Source: Bacillota bacterium (GTDB lineage Bacteria > Bacillota > Clostridia > Oscillospirales > Ruminococcaceae). Taken from it: a DNA stretch of 7,278 bases. Each line of letters begins with the position of its first letter. The first letter of the stretch is position 1. Shown piece after piece: positions 1 through 6,767 of this stretch. The translations under genes were made by a program, and so were the position numbers. The notes under the pieces are model-generated. The model saw only the letters and a program-made list of their open reading frames with translations, made no database searches and had not been told where the DNA came from. The stretch covers positions 1 through 7,278 of the forward strand of contig JAEXZK010000243.1 in NCBI GenBank assembly GCA_023451415.1, written 5' to 3'.

Positions 1-2
1 TT

Positions 3-551
3 GTCCGGATGACCCCCCAGGGCCTTACCGCCTGCCGCATCACCGAAACGGAGGCTTATCTGGGGAAGCTGGACAAAGCCTGCCACTCCTACAAGGCCTC
101 ACCCCAGGGCCGCACCAATGTGATGTATGAGGACGGCGGGCTGGCCTACGTCTATCTGATCTATGGGATGTATGACTGCTTCAATATCACTACCTGCCCC
201 GCAGGGCAGGCGGAGGCGGTCCTGATCCGCAGCGCCCGCCCCCTGGAGGGGATCCCCCTGATGGCCGCACGCCGCACCCGCCCCGGCAAAAATCCGCCTA
301 AGGAGCGCCAGCTTCTCTCCGGCCCCGGCAAGCTCTGCCGGGCGATGGACATCAGCCGTGACTTATATGGCGAGCCCCTTTGGGGAGACCGCCTGTGGCT
401 TTCCCCGGGCGAGCCCCTCCCGGACAGCCGGGTGGGCATCACCAAGCGGATCAATATCGACTACGCCCAGGAGGCGGCCGACTTCCCCTATCGCTTTGTG
501 GAAAAGGACAGCCCCTGGCTTTCGGTGCGGTTCCGTCCGGAACAAGAATAG
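3..551 (+). CDS. DNA-3-methyladenine glycosylase (AAG/MPG family), 5'-truncated by window edge
   Basis: Base-excision repair enzyme of the AAG/MPG family (Pur_DNA_glyco), which removes alkylated purines such as 3-methyladenine by cleaving the N-glycosidic bond. Numbering from the Met at base 9, the conserved core ITETEAYLG holds the expected catalytic Glu (E13), followed by His26, the YVYLIYGMYDCFN block (47-59) with the active-site Asn59, and an LIRSARPLEG block with Arg74. PGKLCRAMDI further on is also typical. The reading frame is open to the window edge, and the two codons before that Met (Val-Arg) match the 'LVR' that precedes this core in relatives. The true start is therefore upstream, with roughly 20-30 residues missing, and the Met at base 9 is unlikely to be the start. 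The gene ends with TAG and converges on the minus-strand flavodoxin gene about 700 bp away. Family assignment is secure; substrate range is inferred from the family. Confidence 0.93.
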   Translation, partial: VRMTPQGLTACRITETEAYLGKLDKACHSYKASPQGRTNVMYEDGGLAYVYLIYGMYDCFNITTCPAGQAEAVLIRSARPLEGIPLMAARRTRPGKNPPKERQLLSGPGKLCRAMDISRDLYGEPLWGDRLWLSPGEPLPDSRVGITKRINIDYAQEAADFPYRFVEKDSPWLSVRFRPEQE

Positions 552-1254
552 AAAGAGGCTCGGGAAGCTGTTTTGCGTCCGTGCGCCGGAGGGATTCGCC
601 ACGACGCGGCGAAAGGCGCTGTATCGGGTATTTTGCAGCTTGCCGCTGCTTCAGCCCGGAGATCCGTCCCTGGTCCCAGACAACTGGATTTGCCCGCTTT
701 ACACTTCCTCGGGTACTGCCGCCCAGTGCATAGGACAAATTTAAGCCCCTGGACTCAGCGCATATGGGCGCCTGAATCCGGGGGCTTTTGTTGGGGGCGG
801 CTTCGGAGGGCAATGTCACTGGAGCCGGCAAGGGTGGGAGCATTTGCAGCCACAGGCGAATCAGGCCGGTTCCTAAGTCCTTTCCCACCGTCATCTTAGA
901 TCACTGTATGGCTCTTTGAATGGGGAATCCACTATCCTCCAAGCAAATTGCGGCCGGCCGCTGGAATGGTTTTAAGCCTGACCTTCCTCGGGAAAGAGAT
1001 TTCGTCCTCCCCGGGGTTATTCCGGCAAAGGCCGCGGCCAGCCTTTTGGGATCGTGCTGAGGAATCCAAAAGACTCTGCGCATGGAACTGGGCGGAGCAA
1101 ATGGAGAACCATCACAAATCAATTCGCCGGCAATAACAGGATCAATCTGCTCATGGACCGAGGAACGGGGTAAGGATACAAAACCAGCCCTTCAGCGCAG
1201 TCAAACGCGCGCCCCCGGCGGATCCTTCGGCCCAGCCGGGGCCCGGCTCCCCTG
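552..1254. other. Long intergenic gap between convergent genes; no credible gene
   Basis: About 700 bp separate the glycosylase stop from the flavodoxin stop. Short open frames occur on both strands, but none has a ribosome binding site at a plausible start or a recognisable protein motif. The longest (minus strand, 451-894) runs through the glycosylase 3' end and the terminator hairpin, so it is probably chance in GC-rich DNA. No tRNA, tmRNA, RNase P or SRP RNA signature was recognised. Besides the terminator at 743-789 there are weaker inverted repeats: GGTGGGA/TCCCACC (833-839 with 883-889) and CTTTTGG/CCAAAAG (1043-1049 with 1066-1072). A GC-rich dyad lies close to the flavodoxin stop (AGCCG/CGGCT, 1234-1238 with 1244-1248). 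No clear terminator with a U-run was found for the flavodoxin transcript. Confidence 0.6.
743..789 (+). terminator. Strong rho-independent terminator, plus strand
   Basis: AAGCCCC (743-749) pairs with GGGGCTT (781-787). The stem continues inward through U750-G780 and GGA/UCC, one C-A mismatch (754/776), then UCAG/CUGA (755-758 with 772-775). This gives about 15 pairs, and CGC/GCG can extend it around a single bulged base. The stem is followed by TTTTGTT on the plus strand. It sits about 190 nt after the glycosylase stop, so it ends either a long 3' UTR of that gene or an unrecognised small RNA. An A-rich 5' flank could give weak activity on the other strand. Confidence 0.8.
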
Positions 1255-1776
1255 TCACACCTGTCCGGCGGAGGCATATACCTTCCGGGCATACTCTCCA
1301 GCGCGGCGCAGATCCTCGCCGTCGGGATGGCTTGTGGCCCGGTCAAAATTTTCTATCATGGCCTTGGCCCTTGGGTCCTCCGGCGCTTGGGCCAACATGG
1401 CTTCGTAGCGCTTCCGCACGCCCTGAGGCATCTTCCCCTGGCACATGAAGCCTTCTTCCTTCACACAGTCCTCGGGCAGATGGGCGGCCACCCGCTCCAG
1501 AAGGCCGTCAAAATACTCCTGGCTGCCGCCAAACCCGGCGGTTCCGAAAAGGGCAACTCGTTTTCCATGGAGGCCCGTCAAAAATTGCGCCATCGCCGGG
1601 GAACAGCTCCCCTTATCCGTCCAGAAGCCCGCAAAAATCAACTGGGCTTCTCCAGCCGCAGCCTCGTCCGGCCCACAGAGCGTCCCCTGGGCCTCCTCCG
1701 GCAGTGCCGCCAGGATGGCCCGTGCCACCGCTGCGGTATTGCCGGTGGCGCTTTCATAAACAACGGTCGTTTTCAT
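1255..1776 (-). CDS. Flavodoxin family protein (BilS-like), 173 aa
   Basis: Small cytosolic flavoprotein of the flavodoxin fold, expected to bind FMN and carry electrons to a partner enzyme. The N-terminal beta strand runs directly into the phosphate-binding loop S-A-T-G-N-T (residues 9-14). Other blocks are GFWTDKG (50-56), FGTAGFGG (77-84) and GFMCQGKMP (109-117), with a C-terminal SHPDGED segment (149-155). This pattern fits the short flavodoxin group to which the bilirubin-reductase accessory protein BilS belongs. That closer assignment is from memory, and no bilR-like reductase is visible here. The ATG at 1776 was chosen because AAAGGA (1785-1790) lies 8 nt upstream and the flavodoxin fold begins immediately; a longer frame from 1827 adds 17 unlike residues and overlaps the previous gene. 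It follows the EcsC-family gene by 31 nt and is probably co-transcribed with it. Confidence 0.85.
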   Translation of the reverse strand: MKTTVVYESATGNTAAVARAILAALPEEAQGTLCGPDEAAAGEAQLIFAGFWTDKGSCSPAMAQFLTGLHGKRVALFGTAGFGGSQEYFDGLLERVAAHLPEDCVKEEGFMCQGKMPQGVRKRYEAMLAQAPEDPRAKAMIENFDRATSHPDGEDLRRAGEYARKVYASAGQV

Positions 1777-1784
1777 CGGAAAAT

Positions 1785-1790
1785 TCCTTT
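1785..1790 (-). promoter_or_regulatory. Ribosome binding site deciding the flavodoxin start
   Basis: AAAGGA on the minus strand lies 8 nt before the ATG at 1776, inside the gap after the EcsC-family stop codon. It supports the shorter 173-residue protein over the in-frame extension to 1827. Confidence 0.65.
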
Positions 1791-1807
1791 CTTTCAGCGG
1801 GGGCTGA

Positions 1808-2599
1808 TCATCCCTTCCGCCGTCCATAATAAAATCTTCGCCGGTATTTCAGCTCCGCATATGCCAGAATCCGCTTCATATAAACCGCATCATAAGCCCC
1901 GCCCACGGCCCCGATCAAGGGGATGCCCTGCAAAAACTTCATATACAACAGTTCATCCGCAAGGCAGCCCGCCGTTCGGCGGATCAGCTCCTCCGCTTTC
2001 CATTGGGGAGGGCGCTGCCCGCTCACGATGTATGCATTAATCTCCCGGTCTATGGGGCGGATCTCCTCCCCATAGGAGAGCGCCCCCTGGATCAGCAGCA
2101 GGATAAAGCACCGCTCGCCATCCGAATCATACTCAAACCCGTACTGGAGGGCAATTTCGTAAATGCCTTTCAGCATCAGCCCTGTGAAAAGCGGAATATC
2201 CGGTATCCCTACGCCCAGAACACCCAAGCCGATGCCGGATGAACCGGACAACAGAAGATTCTTTCTCCCGGAGTTCCCGGCTTTTTGGGAAAAGACCCTC
2301 AGACTCCTCCTGTCCCCTTTCACTTCCGCAGCATAAGAGTCCGCCAGATAGCCCTTTTCCAGCTTATCACGGTCATAGGTTTTTTCAATTACGGCGGTTC
2401 CCTTTTCAAACACCAGGACAAACGCCTTTATAAACGCCGCATCCAAAACATCCCTCAGCTTTTCCGGCACTTTTTCATTGAGCAGCCTGTTGATGTGGGG
2501 CTCCTGCCTGTTCCCGGCCCTTTCCATAAATTTCTGTTCTTGTCTCGCCAGCCGTTCCAGTTCTATCTCCGTTGGTGTCCTGGCGCGAAATATCCCCAT
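1808..2599 (-). CDS. EcsC family protein, 263 aa
   Basis: Member of the EcsC family, named after the third gene of the Bacillus ecsABC locus; its biochemical function is not established. With the ATG at 2599, the N-terminus (10-30) is charged and helical. A helical stretch with EKVPEKL (42-48) and AFIKAFVLVFEKG (55-67) follows, then the family's glycine-rich hydrophobic core with GIGLGVLG and GIPDIPLFTG (122-140). Next come the YGFEYD block (153-158) and a second apolar glycine-rich segment, KFLQGIPLIGAVGGAYDAVY (221-240), before a basic tail. The two apolar segments may associate with membrane. The frame is open to a TTG at 2623, but that codon sits against the tuf terminator and has no ribosome binding site. 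ATG 2599 has only weak GGGGGG/AGGCGG upstream, so the exact start is uncertain. It lies upstream of the flavodoxin gene; no ecsAB ABC transporter genes are adjacent. Confidence 0.85.
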   Translation of the reverse strand: MGIFRARTPTEIELERLARQEQKFMERAGNRQEPHINRLLNEKVPEKLRDVLDAAFIKAFVLVFEKGTAVIEKTYDRDKLEKGYLADSYAAEVKGDRRSLRVFSQKAGNSGRKNLLLSGSSGIGLGVLGVGIPDIPLFTGLMLKGIYEIALQYGFEYDSDGERCFILLLIQGALSYGEEIRPIDREINAYIVSGQRPPQWKAEELIRRTAGCLADELLYMKFLQGIPLIGAVGGAYDAVYMKRILAYAELKYRRRFYYGRRKG

Positions 2600-2628
2600 A
2601 TCCGCCTGTGCCCCCCAAGCCAAATTGC

Positions 2629-2663
2629 AAAAAGCACAGAATGCCTGAGCATTCTGTGCTTTT
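2629..2663 (-). terminator. Rho-independent terminator of the str operon (after tuf)
   Basis: On the minus strand AAAAGCACAGAATGC pairs perfectly with GCATTCTGTGCTTTT (2649-2663 with 2630-2644) around a TCAG tetraloop, a 15-bp stem. The T-run continues one base to 2629. It begins about 20 nt after the tuf stop and ends about 30 nt before the EcsC-family ATG, so it separates the translation operon from the next pair of genes. Confidence 0.92.
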
Positions 2664-2682
2664 CTGTGTTTAAGTCAGTTGA

Positions 2683-3882
2683 TTACTCGTTGATCTTGAT
2701 GACAACGCCGGAACCAACAGTACGACCGCCTTCGCGGATAGCCAGACGGAGGCCTTCCTCGATAGCGATGGGGGTGATCAACTCAACGTCCATCTCGACG
2801 TTATCGCCAGGCATGCACATCTCCACGCCCTCGGGCAGGGTGATGACACCGGTCACGTCGGTGGTACGGAAGAAGAACTGAGGACGATAGTTGTTGAAGA
2901 AGGGGGTATGACGGCCACCCTCGCTCTGCTTCAGGACGTAAACCTGAGCGCGGAACTTGGTGTGGGGATGGATGGAACCGGGCTTGCAGAGGACCTGTCC
3001 TCTTTCAATCTCAGTTCTCTGAATGCCGCGGAGCAGGGCGCCGATGTTGTCGCCGGCCTCAGCATAATCCAAGGTCTTGCGGAACATCTCAACGCCGGTA
3101 ACGACGGACTTCTTGCGCTCGTCGGTGAGGCCGATGATCTCGACTTCGTCGCCGGTCTTAACCTGGCCGCGCTCCACTCTGCCGGTAGCGACGGTGCCGC
3201 GGCCGGTGATGGTGAAGACGTCCTCGACAGGCATCAGGAAGGGCAGGTCAGCCTTACGCTCGGGGGTGGGGATAAAGGAGTCAACAGCATCCATGAGCTC
3301 CAGGATGGGAGCGTAAGCAGGATTGCTGATGTCGTCGGGGGCCTCCAGAGCCTGAAGGGCAGAACCCTTGATGATGGGGGTGTCGTCGCCAGGGAAGTCA
3401 TAGCTGGACAGCAGGTCGCGGATCTCCATCTCGACCAGCTCAAGCAGCTCAGGGTCGTCCACCTGATCGACCTTGTTCATGAAAACAACGATATAGGGCA
3501 CGCCAACCTGACGGGCAAGCAGGATGTGCTCACGGGTCTGGGGCATGGGGCCGTCGGCAGCGGAAACGACCAGGATAGCGCCGTCCATCTGAGCAGCGCC
3601 GGTGATCATGTTCTTAACATAGTCGGCGTGGCCCGGGCAGTCAACGTGAGCGTAGTGACGGTTGTCGGTCTCGTACTCAACGTGAGCGGTGTTGATGGTG
3701 ATGCCGCGCTCTCTCTCCTCAGGAGCCTTATCGATCATGTCGTAAGCCTCAAACTGAGCCTGGCCCTTCATAGCGAGGGTCTTGGTGATGGCAGCGGTCA
3801 GAGTGGTCTTGCCATGGTCAACGTGACCGATGGTGCCGATGTTTACATGGGGTTTTGTTCTCTCGTATTTCTGCTTTGCCAT
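2683..3882 (-). CDS. tuf: Elongation factor Tu
   Basis: EF-Tu is the GTPase that delivers aminoacyl-tRNA to the ribosomal A site. All G motifs are present: GHVDHGKT (19-26), switch I RGITINT (59-65) with Thr62, DCPGH (81-85) with catalytic His85, NKVD (135-138) and GSAL (172-175). Domain II begins near [21 protein letters not shown], and domain III holds GGRHTPFF and the C-terminal [11 protein letters not shown]. Length 399 aa is normal for Firmicutes. Gln124, and the Ala and Glu of LAIREGG, where kirromycin-resistance changes occur in E. coli, are wild type. The start has GGAGG (3893-3897) 10 nt upstream. It is the last gene of the str operon, with its own promoter in the gap after fusA and a terminator just downstream. 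The reading frame is complete, with no odd features. Confidence 0.99.
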   Translation of the reverse strand: MAKQKYERTKPHVNIGTIGHVDHGKTTLTAAITKTLAMKGQAQFEAYDMIDKAPEERERGITINTAHVEYETDNRHYAHVDCPGHADYVKNMITGAAQMDGAILVVSAADGPMPQTREHILLARQVGVPYIVVFMNKVDQVDDPELLELVEMEIRDLLSSYDFPGDDTPIIKGSALQALEAPDDISNPAYAPILELMDAVDSFIPTPERKADLPFLMPVEDVFTITGRGTVATGRVERGQVKTGDEVEIIGLTDERKKSVVTGVEMFRKTLDYAEAGDNIGALLRGIQRTEIERGQVLCKPGSIHPHTKFRAQVYVLKQSEGGRHTPFFNNYRPQFFFRTTDVTGVITLPEGVEMCMPGDNVEMDVELITPIAIEEGLRLAIREGGRTVGSGVVIKINE

Positions 3883-3946
3883 GGTTACATTTCCTCCCTT
3901 TTTAAACAGGATTGTTTGTTTTGAATCGTGGTGCGGTACAGTTTGT

Positions 3947-3975
3947 ATTGTAGCAATTTATGGCCTAAATTGCAA
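3947..3975 (-). promoter_or_regulatory. Predicted sigma-A promoter for tuf
   Basis: On the minus strand a -35 TTGCAA (3970-3975) and a -10 TACAAT (3947-3952) are separated by exactly 17 nt. The -10 is preceded by TGC, an extended -10 element. Transcription would begin near 3940 and give a 5' UTR of roughly 58 nt carrying the tuf ribosome binding site. It lies wholly in the 117-nt gap after the fusA stop, so EF-Tu could be made above the level of the upstream genes. This is predicted from sequence only. Confidence 0.7.
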
Positions 3976-3999
3976 GTGTTTATGCAGATTTGCCCGCTT

Positions 4000-6084
4000 T
4001 TAGGCGTTGGGCTTGCTGCGGGTGGCCATGATCTTTTCGGCAATGCTCTTGGGGACCTCGATATAGTGGCTGGGCTCCATGGTATACTGTCCGCGGCCCT
4101 GGGTCTTGGACCGCATATCGGTGGCATAGCCAAACATCTCGGACAGGGGGACAAAAGCATTGATCTGCTGGGCGCCGGGACGGGCGTCCATGCCCTGGAT
4201 CTGGCCGCGGCGGGAGTTGAGGTCGCCGATGACGTCGCCCATGTACTCCTCGGGGACGATGACGGAAACCTTCATGATGGGCTCCAGAATGACAGGATCA
4301 GCCTTTCTCATAGCCTCTTTGAAGGCCATGGAACCGGCCAGCTTAAAGGCCATTTCGGAGGAGTCCACCTCGTGGTAGGAGCCATCGTACAGGGTGACCT
4401 TGCAGTCAACCACAGGATAGCCCGCCAGAACACCGGACTGCATGGCCCCGCGGATACCCTGATCAACAGCAGGGATATACTCCTTGGGAACAGAACCGCC
4501 CACGGTGGCGTTGATGAACTCGTAGCCCTTGCCGGACTCGTTGGGCTCCAGCTTGATCTTGACATGACCATACTGGCCCTTACCACCGGACTGCCGGGCG
4601 TACTTGTAGTCCACATCGGCCAGGCGGCGGACGGTCTCCTTGTAGGCGACCTGGGGCTTGCCCACGTTGGCCTCCACCTTGAACTCGCGGAGCAGACGGT
4701 CCACGATGATCTCCAGATGGAGCTCGCCCATGCCGGCGATGATGGTTTGCCCGGTCTCCTCGTCGGTGTAGGTGCGGAAGGTGGGATCCTCCTCAGCCAG
4801 CTTGGCGAGGCCCATGCCCATCTTCTCCTGGCCGGCCGTGGTCTTGGGCTCGATGGCAACGCGGATAACAGGCTCGGGGAACTCCATGGACTCCAGGATG
4901 ATGGGGGCCTTGGGGTCGCAGAGGGTATCGCCGGTGGTGGTGTTCTTCAGGCCCACGGCGGCGGCAATGTCGCCGGCGTACACCTTCTCGATGTCCTTCC
5001 GGTTGTTGGCGTGCATCATCAGGATGCGGCCGATACGCTCGTTGTTATCCTTGTTGGCATTGTAAACGGTGGAACCGGCCTCCAGGGTACCGGAGTACAC
5101 CCGGAAGAAGGCCAGCTTACCCACAAAGGGGTCAGTGGCGATCTTAAAGGCCAGCGCGGCAAAAGGCTCGTTATCAGAGGAGGGGCGCTCCTCTTCTTCC
5201 TCGGTGTTGGGGTTGATGCCCCGGATGTGAGGAACATCGGTAGGGGCAGGCATGAAGTCCACAATGGCGTCAAGCAGCTTCTGCACGCCCTTGTTCTTGT
5301 AGCTGGTGCCGCAGCACACGGGCACCATATGGTTTGCCAGGGTGGCCTGCCGGATGCAGCGGCGGATCTCGTCGGTGCTGATCTCCTCATCCATGAGGTA
5401 CTTCTCCATCAGCTCCTCGTCCTGCTCGGCAACGGCTTCCATCAGCTCGTGGCGGTACTTGGCCGCCAGTTCCTTCATGTCGTCGGGAATTTCTTCCACG
5501 CGCATGTCCTTACCAATATCGTCGTAGTAGACATCGGCTTTCATCTCCACCAGGTCGACGATCCCCTTGAAGGTCTCCTCACTGCCGATGGGCAGCTGGA
5601 TGGGGACAGCGTTGCACTTCAGCCGGTCGTGCATCATCTTGACGACGTTGTAGAAGTCCGCACCCATGATGTCCATCTTATTGACGTACGCCATGCGGGG
5701 GACGTGGTACTTGTCGGCCTGACGCCACACGGTCTCAGACTGAGGCTCAACGCCGCCCTTGGCGCAGAAAACAGTAACGGAGCCGTCCAGCACTCTCAGG
5801 GAGCGCTCAACCTCAACGGTAAAGTCCACGTGGCCGGGGGTGTCGATGATGTTGATGCGGTGGCCTCTCCAAAAGCAGGTGGTAGCGGCGGAGGTGATGG
5901 TAATGCCGCGCTCCTGCTCCTGGGCCATCCAGTCCATCTGGGCGGTGCCGTCGTGAGTCTCACCGATCTTGTGCGTCTTGCCGGTATAGAACAAGATGCG
6001 CTCGGTGGTGGTCGTCTTGCCCGCGTCGATGTGAGCCATGATGCCTATGTTACGAGTCATCTCTAAAGATACTTCTCTTGGCAT
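4000..6084 (-). CDS. fusA: Elongation factor G
   Basis: EF-G is the GTPase that drives tRNA-mRNA translocation and, with RRF, ribosome recycling. Length 694 aa is normal. Domain I shows AHIDAGKT (17-24), switch I RGITIT with Thr62, DTPGH (81-85) with His85, and NKMD (135-138). An acidic stretch, [18 protein letters not shown], leads into domain II ([19 protein letters not shown]). Domain III carries GMGELHLEI, domain [11 protein letters not shown] and the [13 protein letters not shown] loop, and domain [18 protein letters not shown]. This is the ordinary translational EF-G, not a TetM-type protection protein: it is embedded in the str operon and keeps the full switch I and EF-G domain layout. 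AGGAGG (6090-6095) lies 5 nt before the ATG. It follows rpsG by 76 nt. No terminator is visible after its TAA, so read-through into tuf is likely as well as initiation at the tuf promoter. Confidence 0.99.
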   Translation of the reverse strand: MPREVSLEMTRNIGIMAHIDAGKTTTTERILFYTGKTHKIGETHDGTAQMDWMAQEQERGITITSAATTCFWRGHRINIIDTPGHVDFTVEVERSLRVLDGSVTVFCAKGGVEPQSETVWRQADKYHVPRMAYVNKMDIMGADFYNVVKMMHDRLKCNAVPIQLPIGSEETFKGIVDLVEMKADVYYDDIGKDMRVEEIPDDMKELAAKYRHELMEAVAEQDEELMEKYLMDEEISTDEIRRCIRQATLANHMVPVCCGTSYKNKGVQKLLDAIVDFMPAPTDVPHIRGINPNTEEEEERPSSDNEPFAALAFKIATDPFVGKLAFFRVYSGTLEAGSTVYNANKDNNERIGRILMMHANNRKDIEKVYAGDIAAAVGLKNTTTGDTLCDPKAPIILESMEFPEPVIRVAIEPKTTAGQEKMGMGLAKLAEEDPTFRTYTDEETGQTIIAGMGELHLEIIVDRLLREFKVEANVGKPQVAYKETVRRLADVDYKYARQSGGKGQYGHVKIKLEPNESGKGYEFINATVGGSVPKEYIPAVDQGIRGAMQSGVLAGYPVVDCKVTLYDGSYHEVDSSEMAFKLAGSMAFKEAMRKADPVILEPIMKVSVIVPEEYMGDVIGDLNSRRGQIQGMDARPGAQQINAFVPLSEMFGYATDMRSKTQGRGQYTMEPSHYIEVPKSIAEKIMATRSKPNA

Positions 6085-6160
6085 AGTGCCCTCCTAAACT
6101 AGTATAACCGCCCTAATGCTCGCGCACAGGGAATGTGAAAAACAAAACGTCGAAACGAAA

Positions 6161-6631
6161 TTACCATCTGTAATGGGCAAATGCCTTGTTGGCCTCGGCC
6201 ATCTTGTGGGTATCTTCACGCTTCTTGCTGGCGGCACCCTGTCCGTTCATGGCGTCCAGGATCTCGCCGGCCAGGCGCTCCTTCATGGTCTTTTCGGAAC
6301 GCTTTCTGGAATACTCGGTCAGCCAGCGCAGACCCAGGGTCTGACGCCGCTCGGGCCGAACTTCCATAGGCACCTGGTAGGTGGCGCCGCCCACGCGGCG
6401 GGCCTTGACCTCCAGCAGGGGCATGATGTTCTCCATGGCCTGCTCAAAGCACTCCAGGGGGTCCTTGCCGGTTTTTTCCTTGACGATGTCGAAGGCACCA
6501 TACACAATCTTCTGGGACACACCCTTCTTGCCGTCCAGCATAACGCTGTTGACCAGGCGTGTGACCAGCTTGGAATTGTAAAGCGGATCAGGCAAAACGT
6601 CACGTTTTGCGATATTACCTCTTCTTGGCAC
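6161..6631 (-). CDS. rpsG: 30S ribosomal protein S7 (GTG start)
   Basis: S7 is a primary binder of the 16S rRNA 3' domain; it nucleates assembly of the 30S head and contacts mRNA and tRNA at the exit site. The protein starts PRRGNIAKR and continues [15 protein letters not shown] (12-26), [17 protein letters not shown] (78-93) and [10 protein letters not shown] (102-111), ending [16 protein letters not shown]. The start is set at GTG 6631, which gives exactly 156 residues, the length of B. subtilis S7, and the usual PRRG N-terminus. AAGGAGG sits 8 nt upstream. An in-frame ATG at 6649 would add six residues, but it lies immediately before the Shine-Dalgarno sequence and is not credible. It is the second gene of the operon, 136 nt after rpsL and 76 nt before fusA. 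In E. coli S7 is the autoregulator of this operon; whether that holds here is unknown. Confidence 0.98.
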   Translation of the reverse strand: MPRRGNIAKRDVLPDPLYNSKLVTRLVNSVMLDGKKGVSQKIVYGAFDIVKEKTGKDPLECFEQAMENIMPLLEVKARRVGGATYQVPMEVRPERRQTLGLRWLTEYSRKRSEKTMKERLAGEILDAMNGQGAASKKREDTHKMAEANKAFAHYRW

Positions 6632-6639
6632 TTCGCTTC

Positions 6640-6646
6640 CCTCCTT
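6640..6646 (-). promoter_or_regulatory. Ribosome binding site deciding the rpsG GTG start
   Basis: AAGGAGG on the minus strand lies 8 nt before GTG 6631. The ATG at 6647-6649 immediately precedes this element, so it cannot use it. This settles the shorter 156-residue S7. Confidence 0.85.
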
Positions 6647-6690
6647 CATAAAATGAATTCATAGGTACTCGAAAGCTGAAACTCCCGTGG

Positions 6691-6734
6691 GCCAATATTG
6701 AGGCAAACATATATAGTATGCCACAACTATTGGC
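6691..6734 (-). promoter_or_regulatory. Imperfect hairpin in the rpsL-rpsG intercistronic RNA; candidate S7 control element
   Basis: In minus-strand RNA, GCCAAUA pairs with UAUUGGC (outer 7 bp). After one bulged G, UUG pairs with CAA. A U-U mismatch follows, then GGCA pairs with UGCC around a 13-nt A/U-rich loop. That makes 14 pairs over 44 nt, with no U-run after it, so it is not a terminator. It lies about 60 nt before the rpsG ribosome binding site and about 35 nt after the rpsL stop. In E. coli S7 binds the structured S12-S7 intercistronic RNA to repress translation. The function here is inferred from position only. Confidence 0.5.
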
Positions 6735-6767
6735 GGATTCTCTCAAATCAAACAAACCTCGGGGTCT

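Noticed and set aside
687..700. A 14-mer, GATTTGCCCGCTTT, repeated at 3987-4000
   Set aside because: One exact 14-base match in 7.3 kb is not far from chance, and the flanking bases do not extend it.
451..894. A 147-codon minus-strand open frame across the glycosylase 3' end and the gap
   Set aside because: It reads through the strong terminator hairpin and the end of a conserved gene, has no ribosome binding site, and looks like random Pro/Arg/Ser-rich sequence.
901..1122. A 73-codon minus-strand open frame in the gap
   Set aside because: It starts at TTG without a Shine-Dalgarno sequence, spans hairpins, and has no recognisable motif.
2600..2623. TTG start for the EcsC-family protein, adding eight residues
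   Set aside because: The codon abuts the tuf terminator T-run and has no ribosome binding site. The ATG at 2599 fits the family N-terminus better, though the call is not certain.
3885..3890. ATGTAA start-stop between the tuf ribosome binding site and the tuf ATG
   Set aside because: It is only about two bases from the Shine-Dalgarno sequence, too close for initiation, and needs no explanation beyond chance.
2908..3924. A 338-codon plus-strand open frame opposite tuf
   Set aside because: It is antisense to a fully conserved EF-Tu gene and has repetitive Gly/Val/Asp/Leu composition, an artefact of tuf codon usage.
3928..6066. A 712-codon open frame on the plus strand opposite fusA
   Set aside because: It is the mirror of the strongly codon-biased, GC-rich fusA gene. 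Its composition (Gly, Val, His, Leu, Asp rich) is typical of antisense translation, and it shows no known motif or ribosome binding site.
6085..6120. TATACT resembling a -10 just before fusA
   Set aside because: No -35 is found at 16-18 nt. A start there would leave almost no leader before the ribosome binding site.
6706..6730. TACTAT/TATATA in the rpsL-rpsG gap as a -10 box
   Set aside because: TTGATT and TTGAGA lie too far upstream (spacer above 20 nt) and TTGTGG too close. The A/T-rich stretch is better explained as the loop of the hairpin.
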